In this document: positions 12,701-25,000 of the stretch, one piece after another
Layout of the letters: every line of letters begins with the position of its first letter
Position numbering within the stretch: the first letter of the stretch is position 1
DNA from: Filobasidium wieringae
Lineage: Eukaryota; Basidiomycota; Tremellomycetes; Filobasidiales; Filobasidiaceae
NCBI GenBank assembly: GCA_001600055.1
Contig: BCIV01000008.1
Span: forward strand, 806,001-870,000
Reading direction: 5' to 3'
DNA length: 64,000 bases
Position numbers and translations under genes: made by a program
Notes under the pieces: generated by a model
Told to the model about the DNA's origin: nothing
Seen by the model: the letters and a program-made list of their open reading frames with translations, nothing else
The model's database searches: none

Positions 12701-13249
12701 CGGATATTTTTCTGGATGATCAGTCAACCTACGGTTTCCATCGTCTGAGCAGATAGGATCGTGAACAGTCACAAGAAAGGTTCTATAATAGCAAATAAGC
12801 TTAACGAATCTATGAGCAAACTGGACGAGATAAGTTGGCTGACCCGTCCTACACAACATTAAATCACAGAGTCAGTTCCCGGTGTTGATGATTCAGGTGT
12901 TTTCCTTTGTCCGCACATACCGGGAATGTTCCCTCGATTTGCACATCGTGTATAGCTTCCTCTACTCCTTCTAGGACATGTCGACGTCCCAAAAATTCTT
13001 TTCCCAACTGCATGAGATCCGCTACACTATGTTTCCCATCCCTAACATATTCCTGGAGCTGGAATGCAATAAGAGCTGTAGCTTCCGAGCGATTTAATTT
13101 TAAGCCTCTAGCGAGACGCTTTTGAGCGAGAAAACCTAGGTTTGCGAGGAGGAGTTTGTCCTATGTAAAATTCAATGACAAAATGAGCGAGCAAGTTGAG
13201 CCTGATGATTGCAACAATTACTGACCTGTTCTCGCGGAAGGAGCCGCAT
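9791..13249 (-). CDS. URE1: Urease (single-chain gamma-beta-alpha fusion)
   Basis: Multi-exon gene whose product hydrolyses urea to ammonia and carbamate with a two-nickel centre in the cytosol. The order of parts is the eukaryotic one. The gamma region comes first (MRLLPREQ, then [20 protein letters not shown]). The beta region follows ([28 protein letters not shown]). The alpha region is last ([34 protein letters not shown] with the lysine expected to be carbamylated, [44 protein letters not shown]). The start ATG at 13249 opens a short first exon ending at a GT donor; the stop is at 9791 after the usual fungal-type C-terminus ending in Phe. Activity would need nickel and accessory proteins, none of which are encoded here. 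It is the last step of the purine-to-ammonia route begun by the xanthine dehydrogenase about 9 kb away. Confidence 0.93.
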
Positions 13250-13754
13250 AATACCAGTCTACAGAAACTCTCAGTATATCGCAATTCGCTTGAACGGTAA
13301 AGATTGAGTATAGCTCTCGGCTGTCCAGTGTTGTGATGGCGATCAAGAGTTGTTTCCAAGTGCTACAGAGGAAAACAGTGTCATATGTTTGGCTCAAAGA
13401 ACGATCGTGATGAGCAGCACGAGAGTAGTGGAATGGCAGTCGTTATCTTTAGCCAGTATGAACGAGCCTGCGGATGCAATTTCGGAAGGTGCTTCCGGTC
13501 CGGATCCAAATGACCAAGCGACTCATTTCGGATATGAGTCTGAAGAGGTTTCTTCATATACCGCTGTGCCTTTAAGCGAAGCCAAGTAATGGCTGTCCCT
13601 GACGGAGATGTGTCCAACTAGATCATGGAATTCGGAGTGGCTTCCCACGCTGACTAGGGCGTCATATCTAGTATCAAATGCATTCACAGTTCCTATTTAT
13701 GTAAAGTCTGTGGAAATTACAAAGGGCACGTCTTTCTTTGTTTCTGTCAACTGT
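13250..13754. other. Intergenic: 5' region of urease, 3' flank of the DLH gene
   Basis: 505 bp with short open frames on both strands, none with family similarity or splice logic. The urease promoter should be here. No repeat or RNA gene seen. Confidence 0.5.
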
Positions 13755-14824
13755 TTAGAAGTTGAACTTCTTGAGCCTGTTAAAACAAGCGGGATAAGAT
13801 CATGTCAAAAGCATTGGATTTTTTTAAAACAAGGCACGTACCATTCAACAGACTGCTTGAAAGAGTCCTCCTTTCCAAACTTGACCTTGGGGTCGTTCTT
13901 GTCACCCCGAACAGCAAATCCGTGAACGCATCCAGGGTAATAGGTCCTCTTGTAGTTCTCAGCCTCAGTAGTACCATTTCCGAGGATCTCATCTCCCTTC
14001 GCCTGAGCATCAGGGTTGTACATGGGGTCGGTCTCACACGAATTGATGAGCATGGGAACGGAGGCGCTCTTGAGCTTCTCGAGGTCCTTGGGAACCTGGA
14101 GGAGAGAAGGGTGGGATACGATACCGACTGCGATCTTGTGATCGAAGGCGTAGTTGAAGACGTATCGGGCCTACAATTTAGTGGTTAGTACATCTCTTAG
14201 CTGATCTACAAAAGAACCTGTAGACTCACCCCGAAACAGTATCCAACCGCAGCGATGGTCTTGAAACCCTTGTTCTTGAGCTCCTCGTAGATAGGGTCAA
14301 GACGGGGGTGGACGACTTCCTCACCGTGCTTTCCGATATAAGCCATCAGGTCAAACTGTATCGAGCAGAAATCAGTCATATCCTCTTTGATGAGTTCGAG
14401 ATACCACGTACGCCAGGGGTAGATTTCCTCTCGTCGGTAATGTAATCGCCGTCGAACAAGTCGGGTACATAGGTGTGGTATCCAGCTCGAGCCCAGTCAT
14501 CGGCAAGTAGCTTGTTGTTGACCAATCCCAATCCCCAAATGTCGGTCAAGAAGAGGACTGCCTTGTCCTTGTCGCCAGACTGAGGCTCGGCAACGTATAC
14601 GTCAGTAGACCCGAACTTGACGTCCTGTTGGCAGATGAGAGAAGCGTGCTCAGTCGGTGTCTCTGATTGTCTTCAGTTAGTCCGACTTACCTTGCCCTCC
14701 TGTACAAGTCATTATGGGATGAAAGTGTAAGTTGATGTCTAGGTATAGCATATAGTACGGCATTCCAGCTTACAGGAGTGCCCTCCCAGGTGGTCTTAGT
14801 TACGCAGTGTTCGCAAAGAGACAT
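13755..14824 (-). CDS. Dienelactone hydrolase family protein
   Basis: Multi-exon gene encoding about 250 residues, the normal size. Start ATG at 14824. The last intron is inferred from a GTACGT donor after GAATG and an AACAG acceptor, giving a short final exon (WLKKFNF, stop at 13755). The alpha/beta-hydrolase fold marks of the DLH family are present: VGYCFGARY with the nucleophile Cys, CETDPMYN with the catalytic Asp, and GCVHGFAVRGD with the catalytic His. The early FLTDIWGLG block is also typical. Fungal members are cytosolic esterases or lactonases of mostly unknown substrate; the physiological role here is not evident. It is expressed divergently from EAF7. Confidence 0.88.
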
Positions 14825-15270
14825 TTTATGTTGTAGATTGGGTAGCCTTAGTAACTGATATGTGTCCTTATTAAGGTCCTAACTGCAGGTATGAATGTAC
14901 GCAAAGTGAAATATGGCAATTGGGGATCGAACCTTTATAAATGAATCGAGCGTAGCCAGGGGGTGATGTGTGTCATGCCGAATCTCGGCATGTCGGCGTT
15001 GGAAGCGACTTAAGGCGGTCACGACTTAAGGCGCTCATCTCGCATCTCGAGCGGTATGATCGCTCATCAGATCGTTATCAACGCATCAATCGTCATTCCA
15101 GCACAGATCATCGGACTATCACTTCGACTCGCACCTCGGCTATCTTCGAGACCCTACCTAAACAAGCCCTCGTACCAGTACCCAAGTTCGTGACTTGGAA
15201 CCACAGCGGAATCAGCCGTTCTCGATAGGACTGGACTGCTACATCTTCCACACATGATTGTCAATTTAAG
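14825..15270. promoter_or_regulatory. Divergent promoter region between DLH and EAF7
   Basis: 446 bp between two outward-pointing start codons. It holds a TATA-like element oriented toward the DLH gene (listed separately). Nothing else recognisable. Confidence 0.5.
14933..14939 (-). promoter_or_regulatory. TATA-like box of the DLH gene
   Basis: Reads TATAAAG on the minus strand, 109-115 nt upstream of the DLH start codon. The spacing fits a fungal TATA box; it is a sequence match only. Confidence 0.35.
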
Positions 15271-18200
15271 ATGAATCTCGACATGGACAGAGATGTCGGC
15301 CCCGATAATGCAGAATCTTCTGAAGCTAGAGCGAAAGGTCAGCAGAACCTATCCGATGTTGACATGTAAGTCGTGTCTGTCCATCTTAGCATTGCACTTT
15401 AGCTAAGAAGTCCAACCATTGACTCCGATACAGGGAGATGGCCTTCTTGAGGTGCCTTCCGTATGCTCGACCCAGTGCGTCCAAAACCGAACCGATTCCT
15501 TTTGCTTACTCATTACTGATCTTTGATACCTATCAGTCGGCAAACATCGACATTTCAGAATGATAGCGTTACAAAGCAAAATCATGAATATGACGGGGGT
15601 GGTTCTGGAATGCGAAGCTATCTGGAAAAAGCTGGGGGAGTTATATGATTTGGAAGATCTGGATGAGATGGTAAGATATCTTTGAGATACAGACAGTGTT
15701 GTTGTCTTCTGTCATCTTGTGCTAACTATCATATCAGGCCTCATCATCAGCTTCTTTCCCTTCCAGTCCCCGTTCTCTCTCCCCTCTTCCACGTGCTCGA
15801 AAGACCCTTTCATCACAACTCGACCTCCTTGATTCATCTTCCGAATCCGGAGCTGAGCCGACCCCTTCAAAAAGGCTGCAACTTGAGATCCTCAGTGTGA
15901 AAGAGGAGGAGAAGGAAGATCGAATACGGGGTAGTAGCTCAGAATCGCTTAGTCCCGCACCCGAATTACCACCACCAGTCATGCTGCCTGATACTGTTGC
16001 TGTCAAAGCGAAGAGAGGGAGAAAACCGAAAAGGAAGAGCGACGGAACAGATAGTAACGCAACTGATTCGACCAGACTCACGTCTAGCCGGAATCCTCTT
16101 GACGCGGCACGTTCGAGAGGGAGGTCTCATTCAACGGCTTCGGAGGCTGTGTCTACTGGGCAAGGAGGTTACCATCGATTAGGGAAAGATCGGAAGAAAG
16201 ACGTTTTGAACCATCAAACCAATAAAGGACCTGCGGAAGAATGGCCTTACCCCGCCTTACCACCTTATCCAATCCCTCCCAATACATATGCTAGATACAA
16301 CGGCAACGAATCACCTGTACCAACGGACGGTAGACCGAAGATCCGTCAAGCCCGTTCCTCCTTTACTCCTTCCAACGCCATCAGAATCTTAAAACCACAT
16401 CAGGACGATGATCAGATAGGCCATCTTCCAGCTGAACGGTATTACGAGACAAACAAGATCAATCCCCCAGCATACCTTCACCTCCCATCCGGTTCTCGAT
16501 CAGCAGACCTCATCAACTCTCGATTCTTCAAGCGAGAGTTTACTCTGCCGATATTTAGCGAGCATCAAGTTGTTTCAGACTGGGCAGACAAAACAGCCAC
16601 ACAGGTTGAGAGGGAAGATTCAGTTCGGCAAGGCGAACAGGGTTGGCACGAGATGATGTCCGAGAGAGGTTACAGAAAGAAGACTGTGAAGCCATCTCTT
16701 CCTATCGACGGTATACAAGATGCTGGTATCATAGAAGAGAGTACAGGGCCGTCTAGTCCAAAATATACGGACGTCGATATGGAGGAAAGAAGGGATGACA
16801 CTGCACCGGTAGGAGGTGGGCTGGTTTCACCGGCTGATCCAATTCCGGACGCTGATGAAGCCAGTCAGTCAGGACCACCTGATCTAGCTGAGAACTCTCA
16901 GTCTCCAGCGGATACCGAGACCTCGGAGCAGAATCACGTAGAGCAGGATCTTCTGGCGATCGACGTCACTGAGCCTACGACTCAACTGCATAATGTACCA
17001 GCCCTGTGCATTCGCGATTCGGGAGGAGAAGGATCTGCCGAATCAGTACCACCGATGAGCGACATACAAGAGGGGAACGTGGAGGGGGATGTAGAAGATC
17101 AGACAGATGAGGATAGAGACTTCAGTCCTACAACTACGAAACTCACTGAGGTGAATCACATCAATGCTGAGATCGGAACACCTCGACCATCTCAGCCATC
17201 TCCTGAAGTAGCTACGACTGGTCAGGTCGCCGATGTATATCCGCCAGATTATCATCCGCTTAGCGTGGATGTAGGCGTTCAGCAGGCACCCACGGAAAGA
17301 TCCGCCTTAGACGTTTTTGCAGATGCAGCCGTCGCGAGACAGCAGGAGGAGGAGATCGAGAATCAGGAGCAGACAGAAATGGTACATAGCCCAGTTCGGC
17401 GAGCACCTTTGACCACCGGTCCGCACTTTCCCGGGATGTCTGGCCAGAATATCGACATGGATAGCCCGCACCCATCTGACGAGCCAGTGAACGGCCGTGT
17501 CTATGAGGATCGCGCTCCGTCCCCCACAACGATCGATCCTTCATTAGACTTGGAATTCAGTCAGGCCGAACCACCTGACTTCACTGTTCCAACAAACATT
17601 CAAAGGCTTGGCGAAAGAGCTAACTCGCTGTACACTATACGAGGAATGCACCGTCCTGATGGATCGCAGGGTCCACCCATCTTGGGCAACGATGGCTATC
17701 AGCTCAATGGCGCGGATCGTGATATGCGGTCGCGAGGTGATTTACGAATCATCGATCGTTCACCTGTGTTTCGATCTCCTACGCCTCCTCGAATGTCTAT
17801 GGGTCCTATTGACATCTCTTCCACGCCGGACCCGACATTCTTGGACGGTGTTCCCATCAAAACCCCATCCTTGACCAATGAAGATCAAAAATTATCCGAG
17901 AGATCCGATGACGGACCTTCCACGCCAAAGTCTTCTCCCGCTCTGACAACTCAACCACGGAAATCGAGTTTGCTGCCATTCGATCAGCATACTACCGAAC
18001 CTCAGACTTCATCTCCGATTTCCCCCAGCAAACCTGTCAGATCTGGCAGGCCGACAGCGAAATCTTCGTCGCGCCGTGGCCGTCCGCAAGGCCAAGCGCG
18101 TGCGGGAGGAAAGCGATCGGTAACTTCATCAGTCTCGGCAACCCGAGTATCCAGACCTTGTCCTGAGGCGGTTCTCGACTTCGCTCATGAGGCTTCCCCC

Positions 18201-18746
18201 GCACTGGTCAAGCGATCGCCATCGATCAGACCTTCATCCCCGATCAAATATCCCTCCCCAACCAAAGAACATTTACCTGCCCGGAACGCCTCAACTGAGA
18301 TCCCGGTTGAGACTGGAACAACCAAAAGAAAACTTTCCATGACCGCGGCCGTTGGTCCTAACAAAAGATCGACCAAAAAGTCTAGGCCAGCTCGTCCACC
18401 AACTCCTAAAACGGCCTCTTCAACAAGCAAGACTGACATACAGAGCGTGGGATTGCCGGTGGCAACCGTACCCAGAATATATATGGACAACATGGATGAC
18501 GATCATTCTGTGATCGGATCTGATGAAGACGAGCTGGCATTGCGACCTAGGAGACGGCGTGGACCCGAACAGAAGTCAAGTCCTGTTTATGATGAAGAGG
18601 CTATACGGAAGCTCAATGAGAGCTCGATCGGCAGACCTAAGGAGGTGCAATCGACCCCTCACAAGACCGCTTTAAAAGCCCTCGATGGACCGGCACGTTC
18701 AACTCGTAGTGGTGATACCCTACGCAAGACTAGAAGCAAGAGATAA
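15271..18746 (+). CDS. EAF7: Eaf7/MRGBP (CT20 family) subunit of the NuA4 histone acetyltransferase complex, very long form
   Basis: Four exons: 15271-15365, 15434-15474, 15537-15670, 15738-18746, in phase throughout, giving 1092 residues. The CT20 core lies in residues 32-90: MEMAFLRCLPYARPIGKHRHF, then MIALQSKIMN, then AIWKKLGELYDLEDLDEM. This matches the chromatin-associated Eaf7/MRGBP fold that joins Eaf3/MRG15 in NuA4. The exon after it is Ser/Pro/Glu-rich and disordered, with an AT-hook-like KRGRKPKRK. A FKREFTLP block about 215 residues after the core resembles the FELP-type block that closes the CT20 motif in short family members. Yeast Eaf7 and human MRGBP are far shorter (roughly 200-430 aa), so the roughly 700-residue tail is a lineage feature. 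The identity rests on the core only. Confidence 0.82.
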
Positions 18747-19838
18747 GCTATGACAGAGCAGGAGCAAAAAACGAGCTACGACACCCTACGGACTTACGAA
18801 TTTCTGCGATCTTATTTACGACTTACGAATATGTACCGGGTTAGATGGGATATCTCACATGTGTATGACTCCACATTTTTGGCATGAAAACATCTTCATC
18901 TATCTAGTTCAGCTATGAAATATTAAGTAGGTCAATTATCGCTTGACGATCAAACAATCCCATCATCAGTGAGCGCGGGAGGTCACCAAAGAAACTGCTG
19001 ACCGTGGCAAGCGTTTTTGATGCGGTGCAGTCGACACAAGAGGGCCAGTCTCATGGTTTTAGCGGGGTGATGAATGAAAGCGAGTAAGGCATACGTCTGG
19101 CACCATTTCGATAGCTCGAACTGGAAAGGTACTGGTCAAAGCAATGGGAGCTCGCAACATCCACCTAGTCGTAGATGCAGGAACTGTAAGATCACTCAGT
19201 TTAGGGATGGAATCTCTGATTTGATCCTCCTCCACCTGCCGCTGGATGAATTGGATCTAGCACCACCGAAACAGCTAGCAGCGAAGACCAACTGGGAGCG
19301 AGGATCGACCGGATAGCGAGCTCTCTCATTGCGTTAGATGGTCAGTAATCATCTGGAGAAAGTTCAGTAAGGGCTTGATAGATCAGCCGAAAACCATCCT
19401 TGCTACCAGCTCAGAAGATGGTTCCCAGTGTTTTCATTTGCCCACATCGCTGATGCGATGGTTCAAATTCGTCAATACAAATGTCTAGCTGAGAGATCGC
19501 CCATGTCAGGTTCGAAAGAGTACCCTTATACACCGCGGGTTTGTTCTCATTGCAAACCGGGCTTGTATGAGGCTGATCTGTGTCTGTCAGAACCGTAAAG
19601 CCGTTCAACAAGATGAACGGCTCCTACCGACTCCCGGTCTCCCGACGAAAGACGATATCGTCTTGCGCGTATTCCCTCAAGATAAGGTCTTGCGAGGCAT
19701 GTTCTGGTTTGCCCTAATGAACGTGTATCTAGCCTTCTTATCTGCCTATTCGGCTTAGCCTGCCACTTGTACTCGGAACGAGTTTACATATCTGGCTCGC
19801 CTCCAGCTGCCGCCATAGACGGCTGAATCCATCCGGCT
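18747..19838. other. Intergenic, tail-to-tail
   Basis: 1092 bp between the stop codons of EAF7 and the unknown minus-strand gene. Open frames are short (up to 80 codons) with no recognisable protein, no tandem repeat and no RNA gene that I can see. It is the longest gap in the window. Confidence 0.5.
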
Positions 19839-20699
19839 TCAAGGATACACCGACATGGGTCCTTCCTTTCTCGCAAAAGCCAAGCAAACCGGAGGATTCT
19901 GTTCGGAACCGTGCTCCTCAATCCATCTCAAGACGCTTTTTTGAATCGTTTCTGGAGAGTTGCGCCGTCCAGGGACGAGTAACAGCTGCTTCTCGTCTTC
20001 GCTGCCGTAGGTCAATCTTATCAAATTGGACCAGATTGTTAACCGAGAACGTTCGCTGCGGCAGGCGTGTTGGTGCAGGTAATTTGAAAGAGAGTTGGGG
20101 GTGTTGGCAGAGATCGTCGTTAGACATGGCAAATCAATGACAAAGTCAATCGCGATTCGATCGTCCTTGCTCGACTCGGAAGAGTTGTTAGGCAAAACGA
20201 TCATATCTTCACCGTTCTTGGTGAAGATTACCATCTCGCCTGTTTCCGGAGTTATGGGGCCTAACGCATCCATACGCTGTGCAACGGAATCCACGTCGTT
20301 CCCTTCTTGTACCATTAACAACCGGTACCCAAATTGTGGACCATAAGTTCCTGTCTGATAGTAATCAAACAAAGCTGGCTCTGTGGTGATCCTGCGATTA
20401 GGACCCCTCCTCTGTCTTTTATTGATATAATTTGAGAGGATAGTTGCAAGGCCGGCACCTTCTGTGCTGTTCGATATCTCATCCAAATGTGAGTTTAGTG
20501 CGATATGGGAGATTACAGTATCGGACTCCGGCCAAGGTGGGCAAGAGTCGCAGCTAGCTCTCGTAACGTCTGATTCATCTGAAGGTGCCGGCGAAGGTGA
20601 ACGGCTCATCCTAGAGAGTGTAGTGATATTACGATTGTTAAAGTGTTGGTCTGGGCAGTCAGCGGCGCAACCGGTCAAGTTAGGAATTAGGATACGCAT
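19839..20699 (-). CDS. Unknown protein, single exon, 286 aa
   Basis: One uninterrupted frame from ATG at 20699 to the stop at 19839. A second in-frame Met (MSRSPSPAPSDESD) about 30 residues in could be the true start, since the first part is not obviously protein-like. The N-terminal third is Ser/Pro/Asp-rich and disordered. A basic stretch (NKRQRRGPNRR) and a mixed alpha/beta-looking remainder follow, for example GYRLLMVQEGNDVDSVAQRM and CLAFARKEGPM. No catalytic motif, transmembrane helix or signal peptide is seen. An intron-free gene is unusual among its intron-rich neighbours. I do not recognise the family. Confidence 0.6.
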   Translation of the reverse strand: MRILIPNLTGCAADCPDQHFNNRNITTLSRMSRSPSPAPSDESDVTRASCDSCPPWPESDTVISHIALNSHLDEISNSTEGAGLATILSNYINKRQRRGPNRRITTEPALFDYYQTGTYGPQFGYRLLMVQEGNDVDSVAQRMDALGPITPETGEMVIFTKNGEDMIVLPNNSSESSKDDRIAIDFVIDLPCLTTISANTPNSLSNYLHQHACRSERSRLTIWSNLIRLTYGSEDEKQLLLVPGRRNSPETIQKSVLRWIEEHGSEQNPPVCLAFARKEGPMSVYP

Positions 20700-20831
20700 G
20701 TCTAGAGGTAATCAGTAGAAGTGGTTGCGTGCATATATACCAAGCGGCAGATATAGCGCCTCGGATGCATTTCCCACGTCTCTTGGTATCATCTGATGTT
20801 TCGTACATGCTCTACCGGGTCGTCCTATCTA

Positions 20832-21847
20832 TCAGGCCGAGATCATCTTCCTCAACGTCGTCTCCGCATCTTCTGGCTCTCGACCTAAGAGTTCAGCCAA
20901 ATGGGTCGTCACCGTCGCCGCCTCTGCATGCTTGATCCCCTCAAAGGCGGTTGCCCACAACTTGTTCAGCTGCTCCGAGTCAGATCCATATCCAACTTCA
21001 GGCTGCGAAGCGTATTCGTCTACCGAGACTTTTTCGATCTGAACGGTCTTGCCCGTGATGTCGGAGAATATCGAAGCGGTATCGTTCAACGTATACTCCT
21101 TGGAACCAGAGAGGATGATCAACTTGTTATTGAATCGGAAATTGGAAGGATCCCTTGCGTATTCGGCTAAGAGACGAGCAGTCGCTTCCCCTAATTCGTC
21201 CCTCTTTGCCCAAGGAATTCCAGGTCCTGAGCCATCATGGGGAATCCGGATCTTCAAGACGTCGTCTTTCTTCTCTCGGGCCGCCTTGAGGTCAAAGTTT
21301 GCCGTATAAACGGGGAAACTTTCAGTATAAAGACCTTGTCGAACGATAGTGTAGGAAAATTTAGATGAAGCCAGCTTTGCGAGATAAGCTTCCGTGTCGA
21401 GATGAGCCAGCATGACGTGGGGTTTGTAGGTAGGAGGACCATCCCGGGCAAAGGCGAGCGAAGAATAGAAGATATGCTTGACACCTGAAGCTACTGCTGC
21501 ATCGATGGCGGCTTTGGCTACCTATCCAGGCATCAGATTCAGTATCAGTACTGTATATGTAGATCACAAGGGCAAAAGCGTCTCACCTTGTAACGATGCT
21601 CGTGCGTGAAGCTAGGGTAAGAGATGAGATTTAAAACATCAACACCTTCAAACGCTCCGTCCAACGTTTCTAGTTCATCGAAATCGCCTTTCCGTAATGT
21701 CGCTCCTTGGCTCTTCTCTTTCTCTAGTTTTTCAGGATGACGGGAAATGAGGGTGACAGAACTTGCTTCGACCTCGGTTGTATTGATCAAATGTGACAAG
21801 GTGGCTCCGCCCAAACCACCGGCTGCAGGGAAGATGGCGATGCGCAT
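20832..21847 (-). CDS. NmrA-like NAD(P)-binding oxidoreductase (atypical SDR)
   Basis: Two exons: complement(21587..21847 + 20832..21521), 87 plus 229 codons, 316 aa. It starts with a Rossmann nucleotide-binding loop slightly off the usual GxxGxxG (FPAAGGLGGATLSHL), then VTLISRHPEKLE, GATLRKGDFDELETL and GVDVLNLIS. Next come GVKHIFYSSLAFA and the tail block YTIVRQGLYTESFPVYT, all typical of the NmrA/HSCARG group. These proteins sense NADP redox state or reduce small carbonyls. The classical YxxxK pair is absent, as in many family members, so catalysis is uncertain. It lies just downstream of XDH on the same strand. NmrA itself is a nitrogen-regulation protein in ascomycetes, but this protein is too generic to assign that role. 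Confidence 0.82.
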
Positions 21848-22061
21848 GCTTTGTTGTAGATGTGTGTGAATGTACGATGACAAGAGCAGGAGAGTACGAG
21901 GTCGATAAATCGAAAGGCGAGCAAATAGTCCTTGATCGACAAGTATGAATGTAGGGGGGTACCTCCACATTGGATGAGTCAGCAATAACAATACACGTCA
22001 TCGATTCCCATTCCCTCGAAATACAACGTTGCAAGTACTGAATACAACCCGACCAGATCGA

Positions 22062-25000
22062 TCAAAAGATGGAAACAAAGAACGACTTCTCTCCTTCCTT
22101 TTGCTCCGTCCCCTTCTCCGCTAGTCGAAGAAGAGGGTCGCCCGTAGCCGTTCGAATACGCTCACACGTCGCAGGCGTATCCAACGTCCATTCCCCTGTC
22201 AGCCCGTTTTCGCGACGAGCGTCCGTCAGTGCCGATTTCAACGCAAAGAAGACAGATGATCCCAAGAACAAGGGAGGTTCACCTGTATGGAGAAAACGAT
22301 CGGTCTTTGTTCCTAATGGACAGAAGACAGATGTACTCACCGACACCCTTCGAGCTGTGGATGGTTCTCAAATGAGCAGTCTTTTGGTGCTGCGACTTCA
22401 AGAACGCGACATTGAATTCTCGCGGAGTATCCAACGCGGCAGGAATCTTGTAGGCACCTGGTGGAAAGGAAGCGCTGTTAGCGACAGATGACCCGATGTT
22501 GTCTGAAAATCCAGCTTACCTGGCCCCCTGGTAAACATCTGACCGTTGTTCAACCACAGACTTTCCTCCATGGTGGTGAGTCCAAAGCCTTGAGTGAAAG
22601 CACCCTCAATTTGGCCCTGAAAAAGAACGACAGCAACAGTCAGTCCATATCCTGAGATCTCGATAACCCAATTGACTCACCAAATCGATGGCCCCATTCA
22701 CGGTCCTCCCCACATCCATCAAGATGTCACTTCTCAAGATCACATGATCTCCCGTCAAAGTATCCACCTCGACCTCTGAAACCGCCGTTCCCTGGGTAAA
22801 GTAAAAGAAAGGTCGTCCCTCCCCAGTCTCCCAATTATAGCCATTGATTTCTGGAGTCTTGTAGTGCCCATGAGCTTGAAGGTTCACTCGATCAAAGAAC
22901 GCTGCATGAGCCCATTGAGCCCAGGTAGCATTGGGCAAGGCTTTGCGGTAAGGCGCCAGACGCGCGTTCAACTGTTCACAGGCGTTCTTGATCGCCATTC
23001 CGTTCAAGTCCGATCCGGCACTGGCGGCTGTCGCAGAGGTGTTGATTACGGTCATGGTGTTGGTCTCCATGATATGGATCTTCTCGATCGGGCATCCCAA
23101 TTCGGTCGCACAGATCTGAGCCATCTTGGTATGCAACCCTTGACCCATTTCTACACCTCCATGCCACAACCCGATGGACCCGTCGTGCTGATAGATGTTG
23201 ACCAATGCGTGGGCCTGGTTCAAAAAGATGGCGGTGAAACTGATCCCAAATTTGGTAGGGATCATGGCGATACCTCGCTTCTTCCACTTGTTTTGCTTGT
23301 TGAACGCGTCGACCTCGGCCTTTCTTCGATCAAACTCGCTCGACTGTTTGAGTTGGGACCACAGGGTAGGGACGTTCCAGTCGAGGACTTGTTGTCCGAA
23401 ATGAGTCTTCTCGCCCTCTTTGTACATGTTGATTTCACGTAGTCGTTCTGGTTGGATGTTCAGTCTTTCGGCGACACGGGTCATGATGCATTCGTTCAGA
23501 AGCATTCCCTGGAAAGCGGCAAGCGGGGATCAGCACATGTCAAGCACGACGGACACGGGAACACGCAGACCGACCTGAGGTCCTCCGAATCCACGGAAAG
23601 CACTGTTGGACATGGTATTCGTCTTGCAGATCTTTCCTCGAATACGGAAGTTTGGGATCATGTAACAGTTATCCGAATGAGTCATTGCTCGTTCCAGCAC
23701 GGCTTGACTGAGATCCTGGCTCCATCCACCGTTGTTATAGATCTCGACGTCCATACCGACCAGCTTCCCATCGTCATTGAACCCGACCTTGTACTTTGCG
23801 GCGAAAGGATGTCTTTGTCCACTCGAGATCATGTCTTCGTCACGATCCAGCATGCATCGAACGGGACGACGGTTCTTCTTGGCCGCCACCGCCATCTGCG
23901 CGGCAAGACAGATCGAACGGGTCTCTTTCCCTCCGAATCCACCCCCCAACCGCCTGACCCTACAGGTCACGCGATTCTGAGGGATCCCGAGAGCGCTCGC
24001 GACGAACACCTGAGTTTCCGAGGGATTCTGGGTGGAACTCCAGACCTCCATCTCGTCCTCTGGATGAGGGATGACCAAGGTCGCGTTCGTCTCGATATAA
24101 AACTGTTCCTGTCCGCCCATATGCCACCAACCTTCCAACACGTGATCGGCCTTTTCGATCAGACCGATATCACCGCGTTCCAACTTGGGTCTAGGTTTGA
24201 AGAAACTGTCGGCGGCGATGGCTTCGGCGATGGTCAAGATGAAGGGTAGTTCCTCGTACTCGACCTTTATCGCGCGAGCGGCGGCTTGAGCCTGGTTCTT
24301 TGTCTCGGCGAGGACGACGCCGATGACTTGACCGCAGGTGAACACCTCGTCCTCGGCGAACAGGACTTCGTCCATCGCGGGTGGGTTCCAGACGTTCGAC
24401 CCCGGTAGATCCTTGACGGTGACGAAATCGTGAACGCCCGTCATGGAGAGCGCATACTCTGAATCGATCGACAAGATCTTTGCGTGCGGTTTCTGACTGA
24501 AAACCAAGGCTCCGACGAGTTCGTTGTGTTGCCTAGGGATATCGTCGCAATACTGAGCTTCCCCCGTGACGTGTTTGAGATGAGCCAGGTGAGGTATCCC
24601 TTGACCGGAAGGCACGGCCAGATCGACGTCCTCGAGATCCTGATTCCCCACCTGTAAACCTCTATGAATCTCACTCGCGGCCAACCCTTCCAGGTCCCTC
24701 ACGCGGTGTTCATCCGAATCGAGATCCAATCCTAGTTCCAAAGAGACCTCTGCCCAAAACTTTGCAAAGAATCCCATGGCGAGTGATTTCCTATACGCCG
24801 GCATCCCACCGGGAACGGTATGAGGAAGATCGTGATCCTCCCCGGACAAGATCTCGAGCGCGTTCCAAAGCGTCTCCCGTCCACCCCACTCCTTCCCCCT
24901 CAAGTATTCCTGCGTCTTTGGGGATTCGGTGGTCGTAGGCGCCATCCCGCCGTAAACCAACCTGACGTCCCTGATCCTCCTTTCGCCCTCGATTTCCACT

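Noticed and set aside
18747..19838. Short frames of 60-80 codons in the large gap as small genes
   Set aside because: No splice logic, similarity or biased composition; at this length such frames occur by chance.
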